This document shows positions 1-11,833 of a stretch of DNA of 64,000 bases, in pieces. The notes below the pieces were generated by a model. It was given only the letters and a program-made list of their open reading frames with translations. It made no database searches and was not told the origin of the DNA. The DNA comes from Laguncularia racemosa. Lineage: Eukaryota; Streptophyta; Magnoliopsida; Myrtales; Combretaceae. The position numbers and the translations under genes were made by a program. Position 1 is the first letter of the stretch, and the number at the start of each line of letters is the position of its first letter. The stretch covers positions 336,168-400,167 of the forward strand of contig JBBMOL010000375.1 of assembly GCA_037954665.1 (NCBI GenBank), written 5' to 3'.

Positions 1-331
1 CCATCCCTCCACGTGCATCGAACCACAGCCCGGACCAGCCGGGCTAGCCCACTTCTCAGTTTTTTTTTTTTTTTTTCGCAATTTGCATATATGTAATGTG
101 ATTTTTATTATTTTTGTATTATTTTGAAATTCCAAAAATTTGTAAAAATTATTTAACCCCTTTTATTATTATTTCCATAATTATTTTCCAAAATTGATGT
201 ATTTTTCCTATTTATTTCATTTTTTTGAATGTTTTTCCTATTTTTGCTAAATTAGAAGAAAAATTGTAAAAATAAAAAAAATTAAAAATTGTTTATTATT
301 GATCATTAGGGGCAAAAATGGGGTGTTTACA
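1..331 (-). repeat. Partial Tat-family LTR, left window edge
   Basis: Read on the minus strand this begins TGTAAACACCCC at 331 and runs left out of the window. It matches the start of the minus LTR at 5700 and the plus LTR at 49371: the TGTAAAYA start, the GGGGCAAAAATG-type motif, AT-rich U3, then the GGGCTAGC module. No polypurine tract adjoins 331, so I infer a 5' or solo LTR of another copy lying mostly outside the window. Confidence 0.7.
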
Positions 332-928
332 CCCCATTATTTGTGTGGATATTTTTTTTAGATAATGTTACTATCTCTTTTCTCCTTTTCAGGTAGAGGC
401 AGAATTAACATAGACCTAAAGTCGTTTCGATGTTTGAGGATGGTTCAAGACATAAGGCATTTGGGTTAAATTGACATATTTTGGTGAGATCTGATGATTC
501 AATGACAAAGTAGGTATTGAATTATAGATTCTAGTTATAATAATATTCAATTTTGAAAGCCAATACATTTTTCCTAATAATAATGGGCTATGGAAACTCA
601 TCTACCCTGAAGCACCTCGAAAAAGCAAGTTAGGTGAGTGTGTCTTTAATTTAGGACACTTCATCATCAGAATAAATGGGAATACTGAGATTGTAACATG
701 CGCCCTTCTATACAATTTAGGTAGAAACTGAATAACTTAGACTTTGTATTATCAAAAGCTATTGTGTTTTCCTTACTAAGCCCACTAAATCTAACTTATG
801 CTAATGGTAATCTCTAATAGAAACATTTTATCAAATCTTCATGTTGAAGTCTAACATTTCAAATATATTGGAAACTTTTGCAAGCTTTTCTCTTATTAAC
901 TTTATAGCACAAGACTATTGTGCGATCT
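332..928. other. No recognisable gene
   Basis: AT-rich sequence with scattered stop codons in all frames. Nothing here matched a family I recognise. It may be the 5' flank of the MULE remnant that follows. Confidence 0.5.
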
Positions 929-2703
929 TGTTAGCGATCTTGTTTCCTATTATAATGTTGATGGTGATGACGATTAAATCTATTTCAAGGAGGAGCAAAA
1001 TGTAATGTGGAGTGGTTCGAGTAGCAGTGACAAGTTCTATAAGGGCATGAATGACGATTAAAGAACCGTTGTAACTTCATTGTTGTAGAATCTAATACGT
1101 TGCTTTGGTTTGTTTATTGCTCGAAAAGAGAAGACAGTTGTAAGTAGATGCTTAGGGCCTGAAAGAAGAAGCTAGATGAGTTGTTCATAGTTATCAAATT
1201 TGAAGGTCCACACACACATATCAACCCAATGATAAGTTAAGATCACCTACAGTTGGATTGCAATCTTCTTGCAAGCTAGTTTGTAAATCTTGTCATAGAC
1301 AATCCTAATATGAAGGTTACGGAGCTTGCTTCTGTTGTGGAATCAGAATTTGGTTACAAGATAAGTAGAAGATAGGTTTGGGATGGCAAGAAATGGGCTA
1401 TTAAGTATGTGTATAGGAATTGGAAGTTGTCTTATAGTGAACTCCTTAAGCTTCTAAATGCGATAAAAAATACCAATCCTAAAACATGACTTGATTGGAG
1501 GTGGAGAAGATCAAATACCCTTAGAGTGTCCACTCTTAAGTGGGTTTTCTAGGTGTTCGGGTAGTGTATTGTAGCAAAGATTGCTTAGACTAGTTGTTAC
1601 CATTGATGAAACTTTTCCTTATGAGAAGTATATGCACAAGTTGCTGATTGCTTGTAGCGTTGATGGTAACAACCATATACTTCCACTAGCATTCACTTTT
1701 GTAGATGACGAGTTAGTTGAAACATGGGCTAGTTTTTGAGGAAATTAAAGGAACATATGGTTAGTGACTATACAGGTCATGAAACCATTTGCCTCATATT
1801 GGGCGGATACCCTAGCATCAAGTTGGTAGTTGAAGCCCAAGCTAATGGATAGCGCTCTGCATTCATAGTGTGGTGATTTTGTATACGACATATTGCAAGC
1901 AACTTCAACAAGGCACACAAAAATATGCAATGCAAGAAGTTGGTCACCTACACTTACTTGGAAACTAAACCATTTGATGGACTAGGTGAAAGCTATTAAG
2001 CTTGATGCCTCAACATGGTTCGACAATGTGTCAATGGAGATGAGGATGTTGGATCATGATGGTTACTATTGGTTTGGGTATATAACCTCCAACATTGTCG
2101 AAAGATATAATTTCATCTTGAAAGGAGCTTGAGGGTTACCTATGGTTGCTTCGGTGAAGAAGATTATTTACAATTGTGTAGCTTACTTCATTAACAAGCA
2201 TTCGAAAGCACTTAAGAATATGGCAAAGGATAGAATCTTCACAAATATGCCACCAAAAAAATAAACAAATGGAGTTCACGAGTTAGCAACCATAGGGTCA
2301 TCAACTACAACAGATAGGAGAGAATTTTTGAAGTGCTCATTAGTACTTATCGTATAGTAAGTGAGTCGAGGGGAGGGGATCGGATGTACATTGTTGACTT
2401 TGCCCGCAGCACATACACTTGCTAAAAGTGGCAAATATACTGAATCCCATGCTTCCACGCCTATGCATTAGCTGCTTTAATTAGGCTTGATATTTCAGCA
2501 TTTATACCTGATTGGTACAAGTGGTTGCACCAAGAGCTTATATATAGGACCCATTTCCTACTCACAAGCAACAAGCTCAATTGGGAGCTAGTATAGTTCC
2601 TGTTACTTTGTCTAAGAAAGAAGCTTGCATGGAAAGAGGGGAAACTAAGACAAAAACAATACCACATGGAGATGGACATTATAGAGCATCCAGATAAGAT
2701 CAC
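929..2703 (+). pseudogene. MULE (MuDR-like) transposase pseudogene, copy 1
   Basis: Translation in shifting plus-strand frames gives a typical plant Mutator-like transposase order. First is an N-terminal zinc-binding-like segment with CNFTIVES/TLLWSVYC-type residues (about 1060-1200). Next is a VVESEFGYKIS helix segment (about 1330). The catalytic core follows, with VVTIDE, LLIACSVDGNNH and FVDDE (about 1590-1710). Then come CIRHIASNFNKAHKN (about 1880) and a C-terminal SWIM-like motif with IPCFHA near 2445-2465. MULE transposases cut and paste DNA between long terminal inverted repeats. Here stops and frameshifts occur throughout, the third catalytic region reads LGGYPSIK where family members usually have an Asp, and the first SWIM Cys is Tyr. 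No terminal inverted repeats were identified. A homologous fragment lies at 57901-59022. Confidence 0.8.
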
Positions 2704-3622
2704 ATGTTGACTTTACCAAAGGGAAGGCCATAATAGAAGAATGTGCCTACGTCGACACAATAATGGTAAGCGTTGGATAATCAAATGCACGATTAATTAA
2801 ATCTTAGCTCACGTGTGCACATTTACTATATCGAATCATTGCTTGTATAATGCTAACATTTTCTATTTTTATTATGTAGGTTAGATGGAGCCTTAACCAT
2901 TTCACCCATATATTTTAACATAGTAGGAGGGAGATCATTCATAGATGTTAGCAATTCTTGTATATTAATATTTCAAAATTTGTAGTTTATTAACACTTTC
3001 TAATAAATTATTCATTTCTATTTTTCTATCTATGCTTTTATATTTTCTTTAACAATTGTTTCTAAAATTTTTTAATAATCACCAAACTTTTTTTCCTTGA
3101 TAAATTTCTTCAAATTTCTTTTTTTTTTTTAATTTAAAATTTTACATAACAATAACAAATAAAATAATTTCCATAAATTTAAAAATTATAATAGTTTTAA
3201 AATTTAAATAAAAAAATCGATTGTACTAAAAGCGTAGATACTTCAGTACAATATACTGAAGGAGTGTACCCAGTATGCGCCTTCAGTTTTGCCAAAATTG
3301 GTAAAATTGAAGCCATATTTCAGGTTCATGAGTTCAAAACTTATTTTTGGAATAATTTTTTTAGGTACTCTATTTCGCAAATTAAAAATATATATATATA
3401 TTATTCTAGTGAATTCCCTTCATAATGGATCAGTTCCAAAGGATAAGTGGATTAGCTTCCATTAGCAGAAATTTTTCTCATTAGTTTAGCAACTAGATAA
3501 AATTCACATGTAGAAAATTTGATTTATTTTAGCATGCTAAATATTTACACCAATATTAGTATTTTCAAGTAATGTCATAAGAGATAAACAATCATCATGT
3601 CTATCATTATTTGGTTTAAAAG
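2704..3622. other. AT-rich spacer with a small hairpin
   Basis: No coding potential. At 3241-3261 an 8-bp perfect inverted repeat (CTTCAGTA / TACTGAAG, 5-nt loop) is followed by another CTTCAGT at 3281. Its significance is unknown. Confidence 0.5.
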
Positions 3623-5032
3623 TGTTTAGCTTAAATTTTTCATTTTTTCTAATCTGATTTACATTAAACCTTATACTCATTTAATGTAAATCCTTGATTA
3701 AAACTAGGAAAATTTTAATTTATTTTAGAAAAAAGAGTCGCTACCTTATCAAGATCAAGAAAATGTTAAATTAGGACTAATTGAGTGGATTAGTTCTAAT
3801 TTAGCTACTAATTTGTGTAAAAACTCAAGAGAAAAAAAAACCAAGATTTTAAAATTCGAGAGCTACCTTATTAAAACCTTACGGTTGCCACTTTAACATT
3901 CTAAGTCTAAATTTACTTTTCGAAACAAATATTAAATCAAATGAACCTAATTATTATTTACGGTTGAAGTTGCCTTGAAGGTACCTATGTACCCATTATT
4001 TGAGATCAGACCAATTGTAGTTTACATTTATTTAAAATTCTAAATTGTTAAAATAAATTTATAGAAACAAAAACAAAGTAAGTTTTTTTAAAAGAGCTAA
4101 AATGTCTTTAAAAAAAATTATAAAAACTATTTTTAAAAAGTGAAAATGTCTTTTAAGAAAACTAAATTTATTTAAAAAAAAACTAAAATGTCTTTAAAAA
4201 ATAATTATAAAAACTAATTAAAAAAAAAAACTTAAAATGTCTTTAAAAAAACTTTTTTTTAAGAAAAGGGCTAAAATGTCTAAAATAAATTATAAAAAAA
4301 CTAATTTTTTAAATAAAAACTAAGGTGTCTAAAAAAATTATAAAAAACTAAAATTATTATTATTATTTTAAAAGCTAAAATGTCAAAAAAGGGGGCAATG
4401 ATCATGAACCAAAGTTGGAGTTGGGTCTGAATCTAGGTTCACGCGAGCTTGATCAGAATAGTAATCACTCGGCACTTTCGATCTTTGGATAGCTTCCAAC
4501 TTAGTCTGTCGTGGCAATAGAGTGTATGGGAATGGCTCATTGGAGGATCGTATAACTACTAGTATTGTTGAAGCTTCACAATGGAGGATTGAATAAGAGC
4601 TTTAATTGTTGGTGAAGGGTTTGGTGGAGTTGGTATGGAGTAGCTTAGGTAGTGGTTTTCGAAAGCCCAGGAAGTAGAAAAATTACTAGGAATGGTCTTT
4701 CACCTTAACTAAGCCTAGGTTTGAAGAATTTCTAAAGAGAGGAAGAACTTCATGGGTTTGGGAAGCTAGAGAGAGAAACACAGATTTAGGTTGGAGGTCT
4801 TCGTTGGCGGTGTTTCGGCGACTTTCTGGGGGGTTTGAAGGCGGCTTCTGAGCTTTCTGAGAGTGGGTAATCCAATGGTGGTGGTGGATTTCTTCAAAAA
4901 CCTCTCCAAGTGGTGGTTCGAAGGGTGGTGATTGGTGGTCGTGGCTTGGGAACTTCGGCAAAGCTTCGATCTCTCTTATTTTCTCTCCTTTCTCTCTTCT
5001 GATCCATGCTTTAGCTTCCTCCCCTCGTGGTC

Positions 5033-5040
5033 TATTTATA
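5033..5040 (-). promoter_or_regulatory. TATA box of LTR A
   Basis: TATAAATA on the minus strand, about 660 nt after the LTR start. It is positionally equivalent to the TATA box at 50065-50072 in LTR B. Confidence 0.65.
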
Positions 5041-5388
5041 GGCACCAGAAATCGAGCTAGATAAGCTCAGATTTCCTCCGATAGGCACGAATCGGATTTA
5101 CGATTGAAACCCATCTTCGATTTGCTCTTGATTCTTGTAAATCTTTGATTTTATTGCGATTTGATTCCAATTAGATGATGTTTGTCTTATTTTGATTAAA
5201 GATTTAGTGGATTTATGCAAAAATGGCATCAAAACGGACGAATTCAATTTTTCCACTACTGGCGACGATCTTAAATAGAGGTAGGAGATGAACATGTGCC
5301 CGACGTGTGCGTTTGCGCCGTCCAATTAGCTACTGACACGTGTCTTGGGGAGAGAAAACAATTTCAAAATGCGGATTTGCCTCCCCCG

Positions 5389-5457
5389 CGATTCGATCCC
5401 CTGACCTCGCACCCCCCCACGTACACACAAGTTCGTGGTTCGGACTAGCTGGGCTAA
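5389..5457 (-). other. tRNA-like A-box/B-box module in LTR A
   Basis: On the minus strand a TAGCCCAGCTAGT segment (about 5457-5444) resembles the tRNA D-arm/A box, and GGATCGAATCGC (about 5399-5388) resembles the B box (GGTTCGANTCC). Spacing is about 45 nt, compatible with a tRNA or SINE head. The equivalent module sits at 49642-49707 in LTR B. Acceptor-stem pairing is not evident, so this is not called as a tRNA gene. Confidence 0.45.
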
Positions 5458-5700
5458 CCTACTTTCTCAATTTTTTATTAAACACAATTTGTATATATGC
5501 GTTATAATTTTTATTATTTTTATATTATTTTGAAATTCTAAAAATTTGTAAAAATTATTTAACTCCTTTTCTTATTATTTCTATTATTATTTTCCAAAAT
5601 TGATATATTTTTCCTATTTTTGCTAAATTAGAAGAAAAATAAAATAAAAATTGTAAATTAATCATTACTAATGATTAAGGGCAAAAATTGGGTGTTTACA

Positions 5701-5713
5701 GTTGCCCCTCTTT
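5701..5713 (-). promoter_or_regulatory. Polypurine tract of Tat element A
   Basis: AAAGAGGGGCAAC on the minus strand abuts the LTR start. It would prime plus-strand DNA synthesis. Copy B has AAAGAGGGGTAGC at the same place. Confidence 0.8.
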
Positions 5714-5809
5714 GTGGTAAAGTTTGAAAAACTTAACTACAAAGACAAAAAAAGATGCCACTTTTGGCCTATAGATTAAATGGATAACGCCCTAATTGTC
5801 TGGTTATCT

Positions 5810-6960
5810 AGAACTTGGTCTCAATAGGAAAATGCTCCATGAGCTAATAATCCCATGAGTGCTTTGTGATGATTAGTATTACTTGGGGAATGATCTTAAA
5901 AAATCTAACAACTTGGAGTAAGGTATCATCTAGAAAAGTGCTTTATGAGCTACCTAATCGACGATAGGAGGTATCTCAGAAATTGTCTAGGAGTGTGTTA
6001 TTGTGAGTGGAATAACTAGTAACAGGAAGTGTCCTATCGGACTAGTGATTATAAAGAAGAGAATATCCAAGGAAGCGCTCTTATTAGCTAGCCACTTGTC
6101 AACAGAGGGGTTTAGCTAGACTAGCGACTGTTTGGGGAGAAATGCCTTCGAAGAGTGCTCTTATGAGCTGACTAATCGATATCAGGAAGTGTCTTATAGG
6201 ACTAACAACCTTAAAGGGGGTAATTTGGATAAGTGCTCCTATGAACTAACTAATCGTTAGATTATTTTAGAAAAGTGCTCCTATAAGCTGACTAATCAGT
6301 TATCTAGAAAAGTGCTCTTATGAGCTAACTAATCAATTATCCAGAAACATGCTCTTTTGTGCTAACTAATCAGTAGATTATCTAGAAAAGTACTCCTATG
6401 AGCTAACTAATCAATAATTTAGAAAAGTGTCTCTTTGGACTTATAACCATAAGAGAGGATATCTTAGGAAAGTGCCCCATTGTGGGTTGATCAACTGATA
6501 GCAGGAAGCGTCTCCTTGAACTTGCAACCCTGAAGAATAGATGTCTCGGAAGGTGACCTTATGGGCTAACCCTAAGAGAGGATATCTAGGAAAGTGCCCC
6601 ATTGTGGGCTGACTAACCGATAGCGGGAAGTGTCTCCTTAGACTTGTAACCTTAAAGAATAGATATCTCGGAAGGTGCCCCTATAGGCTAAGCCTAAGAG
6701 AGGATATCTAGGAAAGTGCCCCATTGTAGGTTGACTAATCGATAGCGGAAAGCGTCTCCTTAGAATTGCAGCCCTGAAGAATAGATATCTCGGAAGGTGC
6801 CCCTATGGGCTAACCCTAAGAGAGTATAACCACGAAAGTGCCCCATTATGGGCTGACTTTAGGTTATTGTATCTGGAAAAGTGCCCTGTAGTGGGTTGAC
6901 TTTAGAAGAGTATATCTAGGAAAGTGCCCTATTATGAGCTGACTTACTTAACACTTTTGA
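5810..6960 (-). repeat. Tandem repeat array in the Tat 3' UTR
   Basis: Degenerate tandem repeats lie between integrase and the polypurine tract. The distal half (about 6460-6960) has units of about 122-124 bp; AGTGCC starts recur near 6469, 6593, 6715 and 6837, followed by shorter units. The proximal half (about 5930-6430) has shorter units around AAAAGTGCTCYTATGAGC. Related units are in copy B at 27720-27827 and 48660-49170. Hypervariable 3' UTR tandem repeats are known for Tat-lineage elements and can seed satellite DNA. Confidence 0.75.
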
Positions 6961-7419
6961 AAACGCTTCTAGCGAACGGGTCAAATGATTTAATAAGAGA
7001 TGTCTTTTAGATTGCTTATAATATGTGATTCATAATGAATGATGGTTATTTACTCTAAAATACTTACCAATTTATTGCGGATAGCAACCAAATAACTGAA
7101 CCTTTGTACTGGTTTGCTCCTTTTTTTGCTTGCTCTTACTTCAAACAAAGCTGGGGGTCTTGATTTATTTTTCTTTTTGTGAGCATGGCTCTTGTGATTG
7201 TAGTGTTATCTTATTAATGCAACAGGTTGAATGCTCAACAATAGGTAGAATTATATTACAAAATCTATTGAGATTTATTATCATTTCAATATTCATTGTT
7301 CATTGTGGTGTGTATACGAAGGTTTGTTTAATGACAATTGATCAAGATAATCGATCATTTAGAGACATTAACTTTGCTTGTAAAAGGAACGAAAACTAAT
7401 CTCAGCGAAATTTGTACTA
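6961..7419 (-). other. Remaining 3' UTR of Tat element A
   Basis: Non-coding sequence between the repeat array and the integrase C-terminus. It is homologous to about 27200-27660 of copy B, including a GTTCAGTTATTTGG-type stretch. The short open frame at 7130-7399 on the plus strand is antisense and not supported. Confidence 0.5.
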
Positions 7420-8600
7420 AATATTGGCATTCATAAACATTGGCAAAATCTCAATTTCCTTACCAATGGATAGTACATCTTAATAACATCCATATTAATG
7501 AGGTCTCTTAATTCTGGACCATCCATTTGAGTTAATATTAAGCTCCTCCTAACAATACCTTTTTTACTACATATGGGCCCTTATAGTTTGGGGTGAACTT
7601 CCCTCTTGAATTTTGAGCATTCGAGAGAACTTTCTTTAGCACCAAATCTCCTTCTTTGAAACATCGAGGTTTCATTTTCTTATTGAGTGCTCGGGCTATT
7701 CTTTGTTGATAGCATTAGTCGTGACATAACGCAGCGAGTCTTTTTTCATTGATCAAATTCAACTGATCAAGCCTCTTCTTTACCCAGTCCAATTCATCTA
7801 ATTGCGCTTCTGATAGGATCTTAAAGGATGGTATTTCAACTTCAACTAGTAGGACTGCCTCAATACCGTATACTAGAGAATAAGGGGTAACCATAGTAGA
7901 TGTTCGAATTGAGGTTCTGTAAGCCATGAGGGCAAATGGTAGCATCTTGTGCCAATCTTTGTAAGTGATTGTCATCTTTTCGACAATTCTTTTGATGTTC
8001 TTGTTTACTACTTCCACTACCCCATTCATTTGAGGTCGGTAGGGAGTTGAATTTCTATCGTTTACATGGAACTGTTGACACAAATCTGTCATCGACTTGT
8101 TGTTGAGGTTGGTACCATTGTCGGTGATAATTGAGTCAGGAACTCCATATCGAGCTATTATGTCCCTCTTCAGGAATTAAACTATTACCCCTTTTGTGAC
8201 ACTAGCATATGACGAAGCTTCTACCCATGGTGAAGTAATCAATAGCTAACAGTATAAATTTGTGAACATTGGATGCCTTTAGAGTGATTGGCCCAATGAT
8301 GTCGATTCCCCACATACAGAATGGCCATTGTGCAGATAACGAATGGAGCTCCTTAGGCGGGGCATTTATTCGATTGTGAACTAGTAATAGCCTATTCTCA
8401 TGATTTTTCGGGCTAGCATGTAGTTGTTCATGTAAGGCCCACATATTTCTTCATGTACTTCTTTCATTAGTTCACTTGCCTCTTTTTTATCTACGCATCT
8501 TAGTAATGTGGTGTTGGGTGATCTTCTATAAAGCACAGGCCCATTTAGTAAGAAGTGACTTGCTAACCTTCTAAGTGTTCTTTGGTCATTTTTGCTAGCT
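7420..8600 (-). pseudogene. Integrase of Tat element A, broken
   Basis: The minus strand encodes a retroviral-type integrase core. WGIDIIGP lies near 8300. ITDNGTNLN lies near 8110, with the second catalytic Asp retained. PYRPQMNGVVE follows near 8030 with the catalytic Glu. After that come a TPYSLVYG-type segment and a C-terminal KPRCFKEGDLVL region near 7650. Integrase inserts the cDNA into the genome. Stops near 8202, 8098 and 7712 divide the frame, so it is non-functional. Unlike integrases B and C in this window, its catalytic Asp in the DNGT motif is preserved. Confidence 0.8.
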
Positions 8601-9282
8601 ATTTCGAGGTTTTTTTTTTTTTTTGGAGGAAAGTTTTGATATCATGATACCAGAGCTTTTCATCTTGTTCTTTTTCGATTACCAAATAGTAGGTGGGTCG
8701 ATTTTTTATTTCTATTTTCAATGGTTGGACTTCGGCTCCCCCTGTTATTTGAATCATAGATGCTAATGTGGTGAGGGCATCTGCAAACTGATTTTGAGTT
8801 CTCGAGATATATGTGAAGGTGACTACTTCAAATTCGTCGATCAACTCTATCAAATGTTGATGGTATGGTACCAATTTGGGGTCTTTAGTTTTATATTCTC
8901 CTCTTGTCTATAATATGATGAGTGAAGAATCTCCATATACTTCTAATTCACGAATTTCCATGTGGCAAGCGATTTTGAGGCTAAGGATGCACGCATCATA
9001 TTCCACGATATTATTACTATATGGAAATGTAAGTCTCGTTGTGGAAGGGAATTGTGTTCCTTCTGGTGATATTAGTACTACCTTAATCCCACAACCGAAT
9101 ACATTGGCAGCTCCATAAAAAAACATCTTCCATTTAGAGCTTTGGTCTATCTCGTGGTCTTCTATTGGTTCGTCCTCTACTGTTAATATGTTTTCATCAA
9201 GGAATTGGGCTTGTGATTCTTGGGGATCTCTCTTAATTAGGTATTCTGCCAGCTGATCGGCTAAAGATTGCCCTTTTATCAA
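8599..9282 (-). pseudogene. Second RNase H domain (Tat type) of element A
   Basis: Minus-strand frames at 8908-9282 and 8599-8874 carry WKMFFYGAANVFGCGIKVVL, NNIVEYDACILSLKIA and YGDSSLIIL. The spacing and E/D residues fit the extra RNase H domain located between the ordinary RNase H and integrase in Tat/Ogre elements. The usual first Asp of this fold appears altered (FYGAAN). A poly-A/T tract near 8610-8624 interrupts the downstream linker. Confidence 0.7.
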
Positions 9283-10545
9283 ATTTTGATTTATATATGT
9301 GATATTAAATTCTTATAAGAGCATTTGGCATTTGGAGATTCTCCCTAACAAAACGGGCTTCTCTACCAAGTATTTCAAAGGATTGTGTCTTGTTAGCAAC
9401 TCAATGGGATAGTAAAGGGTATACTGCCTCAATCGGTGCATGACCCAATCAAAGCACAACAAGTCCTCTCTATTTCAGAATACCTCTATTCCTCGTTTGT
9501 GAATTTCTTGCTTAGATAATATATGGAATGTTCTCTTCCCTCTTCATCTTTCTATTCCAACATGCACCCCATGGATTTAGGGAGTATCATGAGGTATAAG
9601 AATAAGGGCTTTCCTTGTTTTGGAACTATCAAGACTGGGTGATTTATGAGATAGCTTTTGATCATTCTGAATGCTTCTTTGCATTCATCGTCCTATTCTA
9701 CCGTGACATTCTTTTTTAGAAGACGGAATAGTGGGCGACATTTGTCTGTGAGCTATGAGATGAAATGAGCTATGTAATTCAACCTTCCTAGCAAACCTCT
9801 CACCTCTTTGATAGTGTATGGAGAGGGCAGTTCCAGTATGGCCTTTACTTTGTCAAGGTCGATTTTGATGCCTTCTCGGCTTATGACAAACCTAACAACT
9901 TGCCTGTTGTGATCCCAAAAGTGCACTTTTTTGGATTTAACTTGAGTTGAAACTTTCTCAATCGCTTGAACAATTTCCTCAAGATAATCACATGGCTTTC
10001 TTCTCCTTTAGACTTAGCTATCATGTCATCTACATATACTTTCACCTCTCGATGCATCACGTCATGAAGTATTGCGACCATGGCTCTCTGATATATTGCC
10101 CTAGCGTTTTTCAAACTGAAAAGCATACCTTTATAATAGAAAGTTCCCCATGTCGTGATAAAGGTTGTTTTAGTTTTATCTTCTTCAGCCATTTTTATTT
10201 GATTATATCTTGAGAAACCATCCATAAATGAGAAGAGATGGTTCCCTACAGTATTATCTACCAAGACATCGATGTGAGGTAGAAGGAAGTTGTCTTTTGG
10301 CATAGCTTGATTTAAGTCTCGGAAGTCTATGCATACTCATACTTTCCTATTCTTTTTTAGAAATTTGCTACCCATTCCGAGTAGTCTGACACCTTAATGA
10401 ATCCCACTTCTAGTAGCTTTTTGACTTTCTCTTTATTTTTTAGTAAGATGTTAGGCTTAAATCTTCTCAATTTTTGTTTTTTAGGTTTGACATCTTCCCT
10501 CGGAAGAAGCTTATGAACTACTATCGATTGGCCGAGTCCTAGCAT
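9283..10545 (-). pseudogene. Reverse transcriptase and RNase H of element A
   Basis: RT motifs on the minus strand: LLEVGFIKVSDYSEW (about 10410), DFRDLNQ (about 10310), PKDNFLLPHIDVLVD (about 10300), FMDGFSRYNQIKMA (about 10220) and the catalytic VYVDDMIAKSK (about 10040). RNase H follows, with SIYYLSKKFT near 9510. RT copies the element RNA into DNA; the YVDD catalytic residues are intact. Stops at about 9880 and in the RNase H stretch, plus small gaps near 10350, break the frame. Confidence 0.85.
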
Positions 10546-11185
10546 GTCACCATATGACCAGGCGAATACATCTGCATATTCAGTTAACAGCTCGATTATC
10601 TTACGCTTCTACTCGTCACTCAAATTGGCTTCGATCTTGAGGTTTTTTTGGTTCCTCGATGTTTCCTAAATTTACTGTCTCCATTGGCTTGTCAATTGAG
10701 ATTTTACTTTGTTCATTCTTTTGCCAATTTTCTTGTATCATTTCGTGGTTAAAGACATCGCCTCCAATGGCTGACCTAGTTGTGTTGGAAACAATATCGG
10801 TGTTTTCATTACTTACCTACGCGAAATGTCCCTAACGTTCGATAGTAGCGAATTTGTGGGTAATGTGGAGTGAGAGCATGTATATATGAGCAAAAGGAAT
10901 AAGTTGTAATTTATTGAATTTGAAAAATAATCACAATAGAAATTTGTTTAATAATTGTTCATATCCTTGAGCTGACCCAGTGCTATTAATGGGATAACAG
11001 AACCAATTGTTAAGAGTTGGATGCTGATCAGACATGCGAGAGGCCAAGCCTTCATTGTTGATGTCGGTTTTACTTATCCTTGGCTCTTGAACGGTAGTTG
11101 CTTGCTTGAATTATTATTGGAGGGGTGGAAAATGCATCCGGTTATCTCTAGGCTTCTCTTTCTTTCTACCCTTAATACCCCTTGC
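10546..11185 (-). other. Stop-rich spacer between protease and RT (element A)
   Basis: This stretch separates protease and RT and is homologous to 23590-23865 of copy B, including the shared segment GGGACATTTCGCG. Stops occur in both copies at comparable places. Ogre-type Tat elements are known to have an intron between protease and RT, but no convincing splice donor was found here. Confidence 0.5.
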
Positions 11186-11833
11186 TTATGCCTCTTCTTG
11201 CGATGTAGGAACGTACCCTAGCCCAAACATCCCTTGTTGTCCTTCTTTGAACTGATGGCCCTCTTTGCTAGTTACCACACTCACCTTGTTAAATATTTCG
11301 AGACCAAAGTCTTCGGAACCTTCTTCCTCGATGTAGGGTATAGCAGTCTCTTTATAGATGGCATAATCTTGCTCTCCCTGTACGGTGATAATCTGTCCAT
11401 TTGCTATGAACTTGACCTTCTGATGTAGACTTGAGGGTATGGCTCCAACAATATGTATCCATGGCCTTCCCAATAGTAGATTGAAAGACCTTAGAATGTC
11501 GAGAACTTGGAAGGAGACGTGGAACATCTGTGGACCAATCTCTACTGGCTAGCTGATTTCCCCCACTATTTCTCTCTTGGACCCATTAAAGACCCTAACC
11601 ACTATCGAACTTGGCTTGATATCGCTTGCATCGACCCCTAGTAGGTCAAGGGTGGCCAAAGGGCATACGTTGAGAGAAGATCCGCTGTCTATGAGTACCA
11701 TGGAGATAATTGTGTTATTGCATTTTACCACTATGAATAGTGGTTTTGTGTGTTGGTCTCCATCTTCTCCCAGCTCTTCTAGAGAGAAAGATATCTGATC
11801 CATGGTGAAGATTGAATCTGCCACATGGCTCAA
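11186..11833 (-). pseudogene. Aspartic protease of Tat element A
   Basis: Two minus-strand frames (11549-11833 and 11186-11527) together encode a retropepsin-like domain: VLIDSGSSLNVCPLATLDLL with the catalytic DSG near 11680, then FNLLLGRPWIH near 11470 as the flap/second hydrophobic motif. It would process the polyprotein. A stop near 11548 and downstream decay break it. Confidence 0.8.

Larger units (their letters stand above)
3623..5700 (-). repeat. 3' LTR of Tat element A
   Basis: On the minus strand it starts TGTAAACACCC at 5700, directly after the polypurine tract, and ends ...GCTAAACA at 3623. The left boundary is inferred by aligning with the plus LTR at 49371-51121, with which it shares the TATA region, a GGGTACRTAGG motif (about 3990 here, 50668 there) and the terminal GATTAG segment. 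The length of about 2.08 kb is greater than the 1.75 kb of the B LTR. An open frame at 4686-5045 lies downstream of the TATA box and is not supported as a gene. Confidence 0.75.

Noticed and set aside
4686..5045. 119-codon minus frame in LTR A
   Set aside because: Located at the R/U5 leader after the TATA box, Pro/His-rich, and not conserved as an ORF in LTR B.
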